A DNA stretch of 64,000 bases from Stutzerimonas stutzeri. GTDB taxonomy: Bacteria; Pseudomonadota; Gammaproteobacteria; Pseudomonadales; Pseudomonadaceae. The translations under genes and the position numbers were made by a program. Shown piece by piece: positions 38,694 through 47,701 of the stretch. Position 1 is the stretch's first letter. The number at the start of each line of letters is the position of its first letter. The notes beneath the pieces are model-generated. The model was not told where the DNA came from. It saw nothing but the letters and a program-made list of their open reading frames with translations, and did no database searches. Location of the stretch: NCBI RefSeq assembly GCF_002890895.1, contig NZ_POUL01000001.1:62001-126000 (forward strand), read 5' to 3'.

Positions 38694-40475
38694 TCAATGC
38701 TGCTGGAGATGCCCGTAAAGCTTGGCATAGAGCCCTCCGTCGGCGATCAGCTGCTGATGATCGCCCTGCTCCGCGATGCGCCCGCCATCGAAAACGAGCA
38801 CCCGATCAGCCTGCTTCACCGCCGATAAACGGTGAGCGATGATCAGCGTCGTGCGACCTTGCAGGAAACGGTTGAGCCCCTGATGCAAGGCATATTCGGT
38901 GGCTGCATCCAGAGCCGATGTCGCCTCATCGAGAATGACCACCTTGGGCTCGGCCAGCACCATGCGCGCCACGGCCAGTCGTTGTCGCTGCCCGCCGGAA
39001 AGACGCACGCCCGAACGACCGACAATGCTGTCCAGCCCGGCTGGCAATTGGCGAATCGTATCAGCCAGCTGGGCAATTTCCAGCGCCCGCCAGCACGCCT
39101 GATCATCCCGTTCACGGCCCATCAGTAAGTTGGCGCGCACCGTGTCGTTGAACAGGGCCGGATGCTGCAGCACCACCGCGACGTTGTCGCGAACTGTGGC
39201 CAGACCAATGTCCTGCACCTCGACCCCGGCGAACCGGATATGCCCGGCCTGCGGCTGATAGAGCCCCAGCAGCAACTGCACCAGCGTGCTCTTGCCGCCG
39301 CCGCTGGCGCCGACGATGGCGACTTTCTCGCCAGCCGAGATGGTCAGATCAAGCCCTTCCAGCACTGGCTCATCCTGGTAGGAAAAGCAAAGACCCTGAA
39401 CATCGATGTTAACGGTATCTCGCCCCGCGAACGGGTCCTGACCGCCGGCATACTGCGGTTCATCGGCACGCGCCAGCAGCTGGTTGATACGGCTCAGCGC
39501 ACCGCCTGCCGCATAGAAGGCGTATTGCAGATTGAGCAGCTGCTCAACCGGACCAATCATGAACCATAGGTAGCTGAACACCGCGAGCATCTGCCCGATG
39601 GACAGATCGGAGAACAGCACCGTGAGCATGGCCGCGGCGCGAAAGATGTCTATACCGAACTGGAACAGCAGACCGCTGGCGCGGTTGGAGGCGTCGGTCT
39701 TCCATTGCGAAGCAACCGCGTGATCCCTGACCTCTCGGGCCTTCAGACCGAGGCGTCCAAGGAAGAAGCCCTGCCGGTTACCGGCGCGGACTTCCTGGAT
39801 TGCATCCAGCGTCTCAGTGAGCGCCTGGGTGAACAGCGAAGTGCTGTCGTTTTCCAGCTTCTTCAGATGCTTGACCCGCTTGCCCAACTGCACCGTTGCG
39901 TAGATCACCAACGGATTGAACAGAAGGATCAACAGCGCCAGCTGCCAATGCATCCAGAGCAGGATCGCCGCCGTGCCGGCAATGGAAAGCACGGCAACCA
40001 ACAAGCGGCTGAGCGTCTCGCCAATAAACTTGTCGATGGTCTCGAGATCGGTGACCAAGTGAGCAGCAACGGTTCCGCCACCCAGGCTTTCGTACTCGCT
40101 GAGGGCGATTCGCTTGAGTCTTTCGATCAAGCGCACTCGGATGCGATAGACCAAATCCTTCGACAGCCGAGCGAACAGCCGGGCCTGCAGCACGTTGAAG
40201 GCCAGCGCTGATGCGCGCAGCAGCAGCGTCACGCAAAGCATCCAGCCGATATAGCCGAGCGCCGTCTGCCACTCTGGCGGAAGAAAGTTGTTCATTATTT
40301 CGAGTGCTGCGTCGCCCTGCTTCAGCAGCACCTCATCAACCAGCAACGGCAGCAGCAAGGGGATCGGCACGCTACACAGCGTCGCCAACACCGCGACAAG
40401 GTTGGCCAGCACCAAGGCTTTACGATGGTGCAGCGCGAGGCGGCGGATTTCGGCCCAGCTGAGCTGATCAGGCAT
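38694..40475 (-). CDS. ABC exporter, fused permease and ATPase
   Basis: The 593-residue half-transporter has an N-terminal six-helix exporter domain (about 20-325) and a nucleotide-binding domain with Walker A GASGGGKST (389-397), signature LSGGQ (492-496), Walker B LDEA (D516, E517) and the switch histidine in IIAHRLS. It would work as a homodimer in the inner membrane, exporting a lipid, drug or peptide; the family does not fix the substrate. Its start overlaps the end of the DsbA-like gene upstream by 8 bases, so the two are translationally coupled. The downstream gap to the chemoreceptor is about 160 bases. Confidence 0.92.
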   Translation of the reverse strand: MPDQLSWAEIRRLALHHRKALVLANLVAVLATLCSVPIPLLLPLLVDEVLLKQGDAALEIMNNFLPPEWQTALGYIGWMLCVTLLLRASALAFNVLQARLFARLSKDLVYRIRVRLIERLKRIALSEYESLGGGTVAAHLVTDLETIDKFIGETLSRLLVAVLSIAGTAAILLWMHWQLALLILLFNPLVIYATVQLGKRVKHLKKLENDSTSLFTQALTETLDAIQEVRAGNRQGFFLGRLGLKAREVRDHAVASQWKTDASNRASGLLFQFGIDIFRAAAMLTVLFSDLSIGQMLAVFSYLWFMIGPVEQLLNLQYAFYAAGGALSRINQLLARADEPQYAGGQDPFAGRDTVNIDVQGLCFSYQDEPVLEGLDLTISAGEKVAIVGASGGGKSTLVQLLLGLYQPQAGHIRFAGVEVQDIGLATVRDNVAVVLQHPALFNDTVRANLLMGRERDDQACWRALEIAQLADTIRQLPAGLDSIVGRSGVRLSGGQRQRLAVARMVLAEPKVVILDEATSALDAATEYALHQGLNRFLQGRTTLIIAHRLSAVKQADRVLVFDGGRIAEQGDHQQLIADGGLYAKLYGHLQQH

Positions 40476-41100
40476 TTATGTTGTGGTCCAGCCAGCGCGC
40501 CAGTAATGGAGATAATGCCTCAAGCGGTTGAAATCCGTTGGTCACCAAGGCTAGCTGACCATCGTGCTCAGCCAGCAAGGTCGGGAAGCCGGCAATGCCG
40601 AGATTGCGGGACCATTCGAAATCAGCGACGGTGGCATCGCGGGCGGCCTGAGAATCGAAACGATCGGCGAACTCGATGCGCGGAACCCCGGCGGTTTCGG
40701 CCAGCTCAACCAGCTCCTGAGGCGGCGTGACATTGCGCCCTTCGACATAGAACGCGCGCTGAATCAGCCCGGCAAGACGCCAGGCTACCTGAGGATCAAG
40801 ACTGCGCGCAGCGACCAGGGCGCGGCAAGCCGGCTCGGTGTCATAGACCAGCCCTTCTGGAAGACCCGCCTCGAAGTTGAAGGGCTGACCGCTCGCCTCG
40901 TGTACCGCGTGCCAATAAGAAGCCGTACGGTCGCGAGCGGTTTGATCCATCACGGTACGCTCCTGGCGCAATCCTCCGACGACGAGATCCGCACCTACCC
41001 CGCGGGCCTGCGCCTGTTCGATCAGAGCTTGCACGACCGGTGCGAAACCCCAGCACCATGAGCACATCGGGTCCATCACATAGATCAGTCGGCTGCTCAT
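40468..41100 (-). CDS. DsbA-family (FrnE-like) thiol oxidoreductase
   Basis: The 210-residue protein has a thioredoxin fold with an inserted helical domain. The redox motif CSWC is at 13-16 (MDPMCSWCWGF) and the cis-proline loop is GFPT near the C-terminal end. There is no signal peptide, so unlike DsbA it is predicted to be cytoplasmic, like the 2-hydroxychromene isomerase/FrnE side of the family. Its last codons overlap the ABC exporter start by 8 bases, suggesting coordinated expression. A role in thiol stress or in modifying an exporter substrate is conjecture. Confidence 0.88.
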   Translation of the reverse strand: MSSRLIYVMDPMCSWCWGFAPVVQALIEQAQARGVGADLVVGGLRQERTVMDQTARDRTASYWHAVHEASGQPFNFEAGLPEGLVYDTEPACRALVAARSLDPQVAWRLAGLIQRAFYVEGRNVTPPQELVELAETAGVPRIEFADRFDSQAARDATVADFEWSRNLGIAGFPTLLAEHDGQLALVTNGFQPLEALSPLLARWLDHNINA

Positions 41101-41156
41101 CGGCGCTCCGGTTCTATCAGGTTGAAGCGCGTCTAGCGCGCCTCGGGACTGTACGG

Positions 41157-42092
41157 TTAAACACCCGCCTTGCGATAGTTGTAGCCGATAGGGTGTGGCT
41201 GGTTGCGCTTGAGCGCCAGTTCGATCTGCTTCTGCCGCTCACGCGCACTGTGGCGCGTCTTTTCGCTGAGGTTATCCCAGCAGTGCGGGCAGCTGATGCC
41301 TGAAGCGTAGTGCTCGGATTGGCGGTCCTCCAGCGAAATCGGTGTGCGGCAGGCGTGGCACTGGTCGAAGTCGCCCTCGGTGAGGTCATGGCGGACGGTG
41401 ACGCGGTTGTCGAACACGAAGCAGTCGCCGTGCCAACGGGTTTCTTCCTGCGGTACTTCTTCGAGGTATTTGAGGATGCCCCCCTTGAGGTGATAGACCT
41501 CCTCGAAGCCCTCACCGAGCATGTAGCTGGACGCCTTTTCGCAGCGGATACCGCCGGTGCAGAACATCGCGACCTTCTTGTGCTTGGCAGGATCGTAGTG
41601 AGCCTTTATGTACTCGGGAAACTCGCGAAACGACTTGGTTTTCGGGTCGATTGCGCCTTCGAACGTACCGATGGCCACTTCGTAGTCGTTGCGGGTATCG
41701 ATCAGCAGCACTTCCGGATCTTCGATGAGCGCGTTCCAGTCCTTCGGATCGACATAGGTGCCGACGCGCTGGTTTGGATCAACGCCCTCCACACCGAGGG
41801 TGACGATTTCCTTCTTCAGCTTGACCTTGGTGCGGTAGAACGGCAGCTCGTCGCAGTAGGATTCCTTGTGATCGATATCGGCCAGGCGCGCATCGCTGCC
41901 AAACCAGGCGAGCAAGGCATCGATCCCTTCGCGGGTGCCGGACACGGTGCCGTTGATACCTTCTTCAGCCAGCAACAGCGTGCCTTTGATGCCATTGGCC
42001 TCAAGGGTTTCGAGCAGGGGTTCACGCAACGCGACGTAGTCCGGCAGGGAGACGAACTTGTACAGCGCCGCGACGACGATCTTCTGGGTCAT
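41157..42092 (-). CDS. trhO: tRNA uridine(34) hydroxylase TrhO (rhodanese family)
   Basis: The 311-residue protein (formerly YceA) has an N-terminal acylphosphatase-like domain (about 1-95) and a rhodanese domain (about 125-225) with active cysteine C178 in [10 protein letters not shown], and C184. A cysteine-rich C-terminal zinc-like part (about 240-300) follows, with HAC, CPHCW motifs. TrhO hydroxylates tRNA U34 to ho5U, the first step to cmo5U/mo5U. GGAGG stands about 10 bases before the ATG at 42092; the frame extends slightly further upstream. It is downstream of bolA on the same strand, after a small GC-rich hairpin. Confidence 0.94.
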   Translation of the reverse strand: MTQKIVVAALYKFVSLPDYVALREPLLETLEANGIKGTLLLAEEGINGTVSGTREGIDALLAWFGSDARLADIDHKESYCDELPFYRTKVKLKKEIVTLGVEGVDPNQRVGTYVDPKDWNALIEDPEVLLIDTRNDYEVAIGTFEGAIDPKTKSFREFPEYIKAHYDPAKHKKVAMFCTGGIRCEKASSYMLGEGFEEVYHLKGGILKYLEEVPQEETRWHGDCFVFDNRVTVRHDLTEGDFDQCHACRTPISLEDRQSEHYASGISCPHCWDNLSEKTRHSARERQKQIELALKRNQPHPIGYNYRKAGV

Positions 42093-42153
42093 GCGGGTAT
42101 TTCCTCCAGTGGTCACCCACGCAAAGGGCGGACCGGGAATGCGAAAACGACAA

Positions 42154-42171
42154 CGCCGGCGTGAGCCGGCG
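42154..42171 (-). terminator. Small hairpin between bolA and trhO
   Basis: CGCCGGC (42154-42160) and GCCGGCG (42165-42171) pair around a four-base loop. On the minus strand a moderately T-rich run follows. It could attenuate read-through from bolA into trhO. Confidence 0.4.
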
Positions 42172-42226
42172 CGGCGCGCATTCTAGCAATAATTGCAGGA
42201 CAGGCTTCAAGCCGCCCGGCAGCTGA

Positions 42227-42526
42227 CTACTTATGTCCTCCGGCACAGACTGGGGACGCCGGTGCGACGCCCTGCTCGGCCCACTCTTGCGGGGTATAGG
42301 TGTGCAGGGCGAGTGCGTGAATCTGCGGCATCAGCTCGCCCATGGCAGCGTAGGCGCGCTGGTGGCGCTTGACCGCATTCAGACCGGCAAATTGTTCGCT
42401 GACGATCACCGCCTTGTAATGGGTTTCCTGACCACGGCTATGCATGTGGCTTTCATCCAGCACCTGCAGATGCTGAGGTTGCAGTGCGCTTTGCAGCGCG
42501 TCTTGGATAAGGTCGATCTTGGGCAT
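42227..42526 (-). CDS. bolA: BolA family protein
   Basis: The 99-residue protein has the BolA fold, a KH-like domain with the conserved VKRHQRAYAAMGELM helix and the HALALHTYTPQEW segment; the histidines H53-region can coordinate a 2Fe-2S cluster together with a monothiol glutaredoxin. BolA proteins act in iron-sulfur trafficking and in stress morphology. It lies 15 bases downstream of the DUF2059 gene in the same direction, and then trhO follows. The conserved order with fumC divergent is as I recall it in P. aeruginosa (PA0854-PA0858). Confidence 0.92.
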   Translation of the reverse strand: MPKIDLIQDALQSALQPQHLQVLDESHMHSRGQETHYKAVIVSEQFAGLNAVKRHQRAYAAMGELMPQIHALALHTYTPQEWAEQGVAPASPVCAGGHK

Positions 42527-42541
42527 GCCGGGCGTGCTCCG

Positions 42542-43051
42542 TCAGGGTTTTTTCTGGGTATCGAGTTCGGCCGTCATTTCTGCCAGCAGTTTGTTCACCT
42601 GAGGCACGGCGCTTTCCAGCTTGGCCTGGGTGACCTGCGCCGAGCGTGCATTCAGCTCCGGCAATTTGGTCAGCATTTTTTTGCCCAGCGCCGACTCGTA
42701 GAAGTCGTTCAACTGGGTCAGCTCCTGCTCGGTGAAGGTGTCGGTATAGAGCTTGATCAGATCGGGTTTGACTTTTTCCCAGCCGATCGCCTTGTCCAGT
42801 GCGGCATCCGCCTTGGACTGGTATTGCTCGAGAAGCGCGCGTTTGCTTTCCGGTGCCCGAGTCTGTTCAAAGCGTTGGGCGAACATCTGCTGCACCTGGC
42901 CGTAGACCGGCACCGACAGCCGATCGGCATTGACCAGTTCCAGAAAACGCTCAGCCTGAGTTGCGTGGCTGGCGCTGTCCGCGCTGGCCAGACCACTGAG
43001 CAGCGCGATCGACAGAGCGCTACAAAGGCCGAATGTACGAAGCATGTGCAT
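42542..43051 (-). CDS. DUF2059 domain secreted protein
   Basis: The 169-residue protein has a signal peptide (about residues 1-25, ending ASA with ADSASHATQ beyond) and a DUF2059 domain that covers most of the mature part, with the family helix FTEQELTQLNDFYESALGKKM (about 115-135). It is predicted periplasmic and helical. The start at 43051 is supported by AAGGA 7 bases upstream; a second ATG two codons on is possible. It is upstream of bolA and divergent from fumC. No function is established for the family. Confidence 0.87.
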   Translation of the reverse strand: MHMLRTFGLCSALSIALLSGLASADSASHATQAERFLELVNADRLSVPVYGQVQQMFAQRFEQTRAPESKRALLEQYQSKADAALDKAIGWEKVKPDLIKLYTDTFTEQELTQLNDFYESALGKKMLTKLPELNARSAQVTQAKLESAVPQVNKLLAEMTAELDTQKKP

Positions 43052-43198
43052 GAGATGATCCTTGGCGATCGTTAGGTGAGCCTCAATGGACACATTCTGC
43101 GCGCTGAGTTCCCGTCGCTCAAGGCACACTGCAGGCCAGATTGAACCTGTGCCCGCTGCCAGCGACCTAACAGGGATACCTCATTAATGGAGTACGGC

Positions 43199-44590
43199 AT
43201 GACACGCACCGAAACCGACAGCCTGGGACCTGTGGAAGTACCTGAGCAGGCTTATTGGGGCGCTCAGACACAACGTTCCCTGATCAATTTCGCTATCGGT
43301 GAGCAGCGCATGCCGCTCGCCGTCTGCCATGCGCTGGCGCTGATCAAGAAAGCTGCGGCGCGAGTAAACGACCGCATAGGCGACTTACCGCCGGACATCG
43401 CCCGCCTGATCGAACAGGCCGCGGACGAGATCCTTCATGGTCAACACGACGATCAGTTTCCGCTGGTGGTCTGGCAAACCGGCAGCGGCACCCAGAGCAA
43501 CATGAACGTCAACGAGGTCATCGCCGGACGCGCCAACGAGCTGGCCGGTGGTGCGCGCGGGGGCAAGAGCCCGGTCCACCCCAACGACCACGTCAACCGT
43601 GCACAGAGCTCCAACGACTGTTTCCCTACCGCCATGCACATCGCCATTGCGCGGTCGATCCACGACGACCTCCTGCCGGCCATCGCCGAATTGTCGGGTG
43701 GTATCGCTGAACAGGCGGCACGTCACGGGCAGCTGGTGAAGACCGGGCGCACCCATATGATGGATGCGACGCCGGTGACCTTCGGCCAGGAGCTCTCGGC
43801 ATTCGTCGCCCAGCTCGATATCGCTGAACATGCGATTAGACATGCCCAGCCCGCCGTCTACGAACTGGCCCAAGGCGGCACTGCAGTAGGCACCGGACTC
43901 AACGCCCCGCACGGCTTCGCCGAGGCGATTGCGGCTGAACTGGCCGCACTCTCCGGCCTTCCGTTTGTCTCCGCGCCGAATAAATTTGCCGCCCTCTCCG
44001 GCCATGAGCCGCTGGTCGCACTTTCCGGCGCCCTGAAAACGCTGGCCACCGCCCTGATGAAAATCGCCAATGACCTGCGCCTGCTGGGCTCGGGCCCCCG
44101 AGGTGGTTTTGCCGAGGTGCGTTTGCCAGCCAATGAGCCGGGCAGCTCAATCATGCCGGGAAAGGTCAATCCGACCCAGTGCGAGGCACTGTCCATGCTT
44201 GCCTGCCAGGTCATGGGCAACGACGTCACGGTTGGTTTCGCCGCGAGCCAGGGCCATCTGCAGCTAAACGTGTTCAAGCCGGTGATCGTGCACAACATGC
44301 TCGAATCGATCCGACTGCTGGCTGACGGTTGCCGCAACTTCAATACCCATTGCATCGTCGGCTTGGAGCCGGACGCCGGGCGGATGGCCGAGCATCTGGA
44401 GCGAGGGCTGATGCTGGTGACCGCGCTGAATCCCCACATCGGTTATGACAAGGCTGCCGAGATCGCCAAGAAAGCCTACGCCGAAGGCACTACCCTGCGT
44501 GAGGCGGCGCTGGCGCTTGGCTATTTGACCGACGAGGAGTTCGATCAGTGGGTCCGACCGGAAACCATGCTCGAATCCAGTCGCAGCTGA
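43199..44590 (+). CDS. fumC: Fumarate hydratase, class II
   Basis: The 463-residue enzyme catalyses the reversible hydration of fumarate to malate in the citric acid cycle without an iron-sulfur cluster. The superfamily signature [10 protein letters not shown] is at 315-324, with the catalytic serine in this loop, and [11 protein letters not shown] is the second conserved segment. The length is typical of FumC. The ATG at 43199 ([10 protein letters not shown]) has GGAG 6 bases upstream and is preferred over the ATG four codons earlier. A short REP-like element and a strong terminator follow. Confidence 0.95.
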   Translation: MTRTETDSLGPVEVPEQAYWGAQTQRSLINFAIGEQRMPLAVCHALALIKKAAARVNDRIGDLPPDIARLIEQAADEILHGQHDDQFPLVVWQTGSGTQSNMNVNEVIAGRANELAGGARGGKSPVHPNDHVNRAQSSNDCFPTAMHIAIARSIHDDLLPAIAELSGGIAEQAARHGQLVKTGRTHMMDATPVTFGQELSAFVAQLDIAEHAIRHAQPAVYELAQGGTAVGTGLNAPHGFAEAIAAELAALSGLPFVSAPNKFAALSGHEPLVALSGALKTLATALMKIANDLRLLGSGPRGGFAEVRLPANEPGSSIMPGKVNPTQCEALSMLACQVMGNDVTVGFAASQGHLQLNVFKPVIVHNMLESIRLLADGCRNFNTHCIVGLEPDAGRMAEHLERGLMLVTALNPHIGYDKAAEIAKKAYAEGTTLREAALALGYLTDEEFDQWVRPETMLESSRS

Positions 44591-44614
44591 GCTGAGGCAG
44601 CGATCTGGCCGCGG

Positions 44615-44638
44615 GGTGATGGGCTGAAGCCCACCCTA
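44615..44638. repeat. REP-like inverted repeat after fumC
   Basis: The sequence TGGGCTGAAGCCCACCCTA at 44620-44638 has TGGGCT/AGCCCA arms. It resembles a short dispersed palindrome seen often in P. stutzeri and P. mendocina genomes. Only this one copy was noticed in the window, so the call rests on memory of the motif. Confidence 0.4.
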
Positions 44639-44665
44639 CAAGCCTCGGTGGCCAGACTGCGGTAA

Positions 44666-44696
44666 CAAAAAACCCGCGCCAGGCGCGGGTTTCTAT
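44666..44696. terminator. Bidirectional terminator between fumC and thiolase
   Basis: AACCCGCGCC (44671-44680) and GGCGCGGGTT (44682-44691) form a near-perfect stem, with an A-run on the left and a T-rich run on the right, so it can stop transcription from both convergent genes. Confidence 0.87.
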
Positions 44697-44709
44697 TTAT
44701 CTGACTGCC

Positions 44710-45894
44710 TCAGCGCACGGCTTCAAACAACCCCGATGCGCCCATGCCGCCACCCACACACATGGTCACCACGCCGTAACGCTGATTGCGGCGCTGCAGC
44801 TCACGAATGAGATGGCCCGCAGTGCGTGAGCCGGTCATGCCAAAGGGGTGACCGATGGAGATCGAGCCGCCGTTGACGTTGAACTTCTCATTGTCGATGC
44901 CGAGCGTGTCGCGGCAATAGAGGCACTGAGAAGCGAAGGCTTCGTTAAGCTCCCAGAGATCAATGTCGCTGACCTGCAGGCCACGCGCCTGAAGCAGGCG
45001 CGGAACCGAGAACACCGGACCGATGCCCATTTCGTCCGGCTCGCAACCCGCGACGGTGAAACCACGGAAATAAGCACGCGGTTTCAGACCCAGCTCCAGC
45101 GCCTTGTCCAGGCTCATCACCAGCGTCATCGAGGCACCGTCGGACAACTGCGACGCGTTGCCGGCGGTGACGGAGCCGTCATCCGCGAACACGGGCTTGA
45201 GCGACGAGAGATTCTCCAGCGTCGTATCGGGACGGTTGCAGTCGTCGCGATCAACCACGCCTTCATGTTCGGTGCGCTCGCCAGTGGCCTTCTCTTCGGT
45301 GAAGTAGCGGACGTTCATCGGTACGATTTCGTCCTGAAACAGACCTTCAGCCTGGGCCCGCGCCGTGCGCTGCTGGCTCTGTAGCGAATACTGATCCTGC
45401 TGCTCGCGGGTCACGTTGTAGCGACGCGCAACCATTTCAGCGGTCTGGCCCATGCTGTGATACAGCCCAGGGACGCGCTCCTGCAGAATCGGGTTGAAGA
45501 GATTGTCACTGTTGCGGCTCTTGGCCGTCATGGTGATCGACTCAACGCCGCCAGCAACGATGATGTCGCTGCAACCCGAGGCGATCTGGTTGGCCGCAAT
45601 GGCGATCGATTGCAGTCCGGACGAACAGAAGCGGTTGAGCGTCATGCCCGCGCACTGAATGCCCAGGTTCGAGAGGACCGCCACGTTACGGCCTATGTTG
45701 TAGCCCTGTGCGCCTTCGTTGGAACCGGCACCGACGATGCAGTCCTCGACCAGCTTGGGATCCAGGTCGTTGCGCGACAGCAGCGCATTGACGCAATGGG
45801 CCGCCATGTCATCGGGACGGGTCATGTTGAACTTGCCGCGGAAGGACTTGGCCAGGCCGGTCCGGACGCTGTCGACGATCACTACTTCACGCAT
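44710..45894 (-). CDS. Acetyl-CoA C-acyltransferase (thiolase)
   Basis: The 394-residue enzyme is a type II thiolase. The acyl-accepting cysteine is C90 in NRFCSSGLQS, the GHPFGMTGSR histidine loop is present, and the second catalytic cysteine is in MCVGGGMGASG near the C-terminus. It performs the last step of beta-oxidation or forms acetoacetyl-CoA; the longer-chain role is more likely as FadE-type genes occur nearby, but this cannot be settled. The frame is open to 46035, yet MREVVIVDSVRTG at 45894, with GAGG upstream, is the conserved start. It is convergent with fumC. Confidence 0.93.
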   Translation of the reverse strand: MREVVIVDSVRTGLAKSFRGKFNMTRPDDMAAHCVNALLSRNDLDPKLVEDCIVGAGSNEGAQGYNIGRNVAVLSNLGIQCAGMTLNRFCSSGLQSIAIAANQIASGCSDIIVAGGVESITMTAKSRNSDNLFNPILQERVPGLYHSMGQTAEMVARRYNVTREQQDQYSLQSQQRTARAQAEGLFQDEIVPMNVRYFTEEKATGERTEHEGVVDRDDCNRPDTTLENLSSLKPVFADDGSVTAGNASQLSDGASMTLVMSLDKALELGLKPRAYFRGFTVAGCEPDEMGIGPVFSVPRLLQARGLQVSDIDLWELNEAFASQCLYCRDTLGIDNEKFNVNGGSISIGHPFGMTGSRTAGHLIRELQRRNQRYGVVTMCVGGGMGASGLFEAVR

Positions 45895-46037
45895 GGCATA
45901 CCTCGAATGGTTGGGCGGCCGCGACGGGGGCGACCAGCCTGTTGACGATGGGTCGAGCATAGTTCCGGCCCATCGCCAATGGCGACGACCATTCAGCAGG
46001 GATATGGCCGGCCATTGTCTGCCCTCCCTTTGCAACC

Positions 46038-47519
46038 TCAGCTGATCGCAGCGTCCAGCGCATCGTTGAGCGTTCGTAACACCTTGACCCGAGCGAAGCG
46101 CTTGTCATTGGCCTCCACCAGTGTCCAGGGCGCTATTTCGGTACTGGTGCGGTCGACCATGTCCGCTACCGCGTTACTGTAGTCGTCCCACTTTTCACGA
46201 TTTCGCCAGTCTTCCTCGGTGATCTTGAAGCGCTTGTGCGGCGTGTCTTCGCGTTCCTTGAATCGCTCCAGTTGCGTCTGTTTGTCAATCGACAGCCAGA
46301 ACTTCACCACCACCACGCCGGCATCGACCAGCTGTTCCTCGAACTCATTGATTTCGGTGTAGGCCCGCAGCCATTCATCCGGCGAGCAGAAGCCCTCGAC
46401 CCGCTCGACCAGCACTCGGCCATACCAGGACCGATCAAAAATGGTGAACTGCCCGCGGGCCGGGACGTTGCGCCAGAAGCGCCACAGCCAGGGTTGCGCC
46501 AGTTCGTCCTCACTGGGCGCGGCGATCTGTATGGTGCGATACAGCCGGGGATCCAGCGCACCGGTAACCCGGCGAATAGCGCTGCCCTTGCCTGCCGCAT
46601 CGTGGCCTTCGAACAGGGCCAGCACCCCGCGCTTGCGCAGTCGCGGGTCGCGCAGCAGCTGACTCAGCCTTGCCTGCTCCTGCCCCAGTTGCTCCTTGTA
46701 GTGGTCCTTGCTAAGCGACTGCCGCATGTCGAGACTGTCGAGCAGGCTTGCCTGGTCGAGGTTCAGCTCGACGGTTGCCGTGTGCGGCTGAGTGAAGGGT
46801 TGGTCGGCGGCGTCCAGCGCGGCATTCAGCCCTTCGAGCAACAGCCGCCCGGCGGTCAGGCTGCGGTATCGTTCGTCGCTTCCTTCAATCACGTACCAGG
46901 GCGCAAAATCCCGGCTGCTGCGACGCAGGATCAGTTCACCGTGCTTGACGAACCGGTCGTAGGTTTTCGACTGCTGCCAATCCAGCGGGCTGATACGCCA
47001 ACTGTGCAGTGGGTCATCCTTGAGCGACTCAAGCCGCTGCTGCATGCGGTCCTTGGACAAGTGGAACCAGAACTTGAAGATCAGCATGCCCTCGGCACAG
47101 AGCATCCGCTCGAACCGTTGTGCGCGGTCGATGGCCAGCTGAAGATCGGTCTTCTTGATTCGACGATGAACGCGATCCTCAAGCATCTTGCTGTACCAGT
47201 TACCAAAGAAGATCCCGGTCTGGCCTTTGGGGGGAAGTCTTCTCCAGTAGCGCCACGCAGGCGGATGCGAGAGTTCTTCGTCGGTCGGCACGTCGAAGCT
47301 GTCGACACGGATCAGCCGCGGGTCCATCCACTCGCTGAGCAGCTTGATCGTTTCGCCTTTTCCCGCGCCCTCAATGCCATTGATGAGGATCAGCACCGGA
47401 AACCGTGCCTGCTCCCTGAGGCGGTACTGCGCCTGCAGCAGCGCTTCGCGCAAAACAGGCACTTCTTTGTTGTAAGTGTCCTTGTCGATGGTATGGCCGA
47501 TTTCCGCAGACTCGAACAT
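46038..47519 (-). CDS. pap: Polyphosphate:AMP phosphotransferase (two-domain PPK2)
   Basis: The 493-residue cytoplasmic enzyme consists of two PPK2 domains in tandem. Walker A motifs are GIEGAGKG (K54) in the first half and GHDAAGKG (K311) in the second; each half also has its lid and FWRxxP-type segments (YWRRLPPKG; FWRNVPARG). Two-domain PPK2 proteins phosphorylate AMP to ADP with polyphosphate. The start at 47519 (MFESAEIGHTIDKD) has GGAG upstream. Gene order thiolase-pap with the NAGGN genes beyond agrees with the PA3454-PA3455 region as I remember it. Confidence 0.94.
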   Translation of the reverse strand: MFESAEIGHTIDKDTYNKEVPVLREALLQAQYRLREQARFPVLILINGIEGAGKGETIKLLSEWMDPRLIRVDSFDVPTDEELSHPPAWRYWRRLPPKGQTGIFFGNWYSKMLEDRVHRRIKKTDLQLAIDRAQRFERMLCAEGMLIFKFWFHLSKDRMQQRLESLKDDPLHSWRISPLDWQQSKTYDRFVKHGELILRRSSRDFAPWYVIEGSDERYRSLTAGRLLLEGLNAALDAADQPFTQPHTATVELNLDQASLLDSLDMRQSLSKDHYKEQLGQEQARLSQLLRDPRLRKRGVLALFEGHDAAGKGSAIRRVTGALDPRLYRTIQIAAPSEDELAQPWLWRFWRNVPARGQFTIFDRSWYGRVLVERVEGFCSPDEWLRAYTEINEFEEQLVDAGVVVVKFWLSIDKQTQLERFKEREDTPHKRFKITEEDWRNREKWDDYSNAVADMVDRTSTEIAPWTLVEANDKRFARVKVLRTLNDALDAAIS

Positions 47520-47701
47520 CGTGTACTCCAAGAAGGGGTGCTGTGATGAACCCTAGCAGGCCGAGACAACTGCAGTACTGATGTAGCACCGCCTGCTTGC
47601 GCTGGCGCGCAATCTTGCACGCCTATCGATGCGACAAAGCGCGCCCGCAGCAGGTTTCGCGCGGCTGCTAGAATCGCGGTCTTTTACCGCAGGAAACGTC
47701 G

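Noticed and set aside
46236-47546. 436-codon plus-strand frame opposite pap
   Set aside because: Antisense shadow; pap has two conserved Walker motifs and good start signals.
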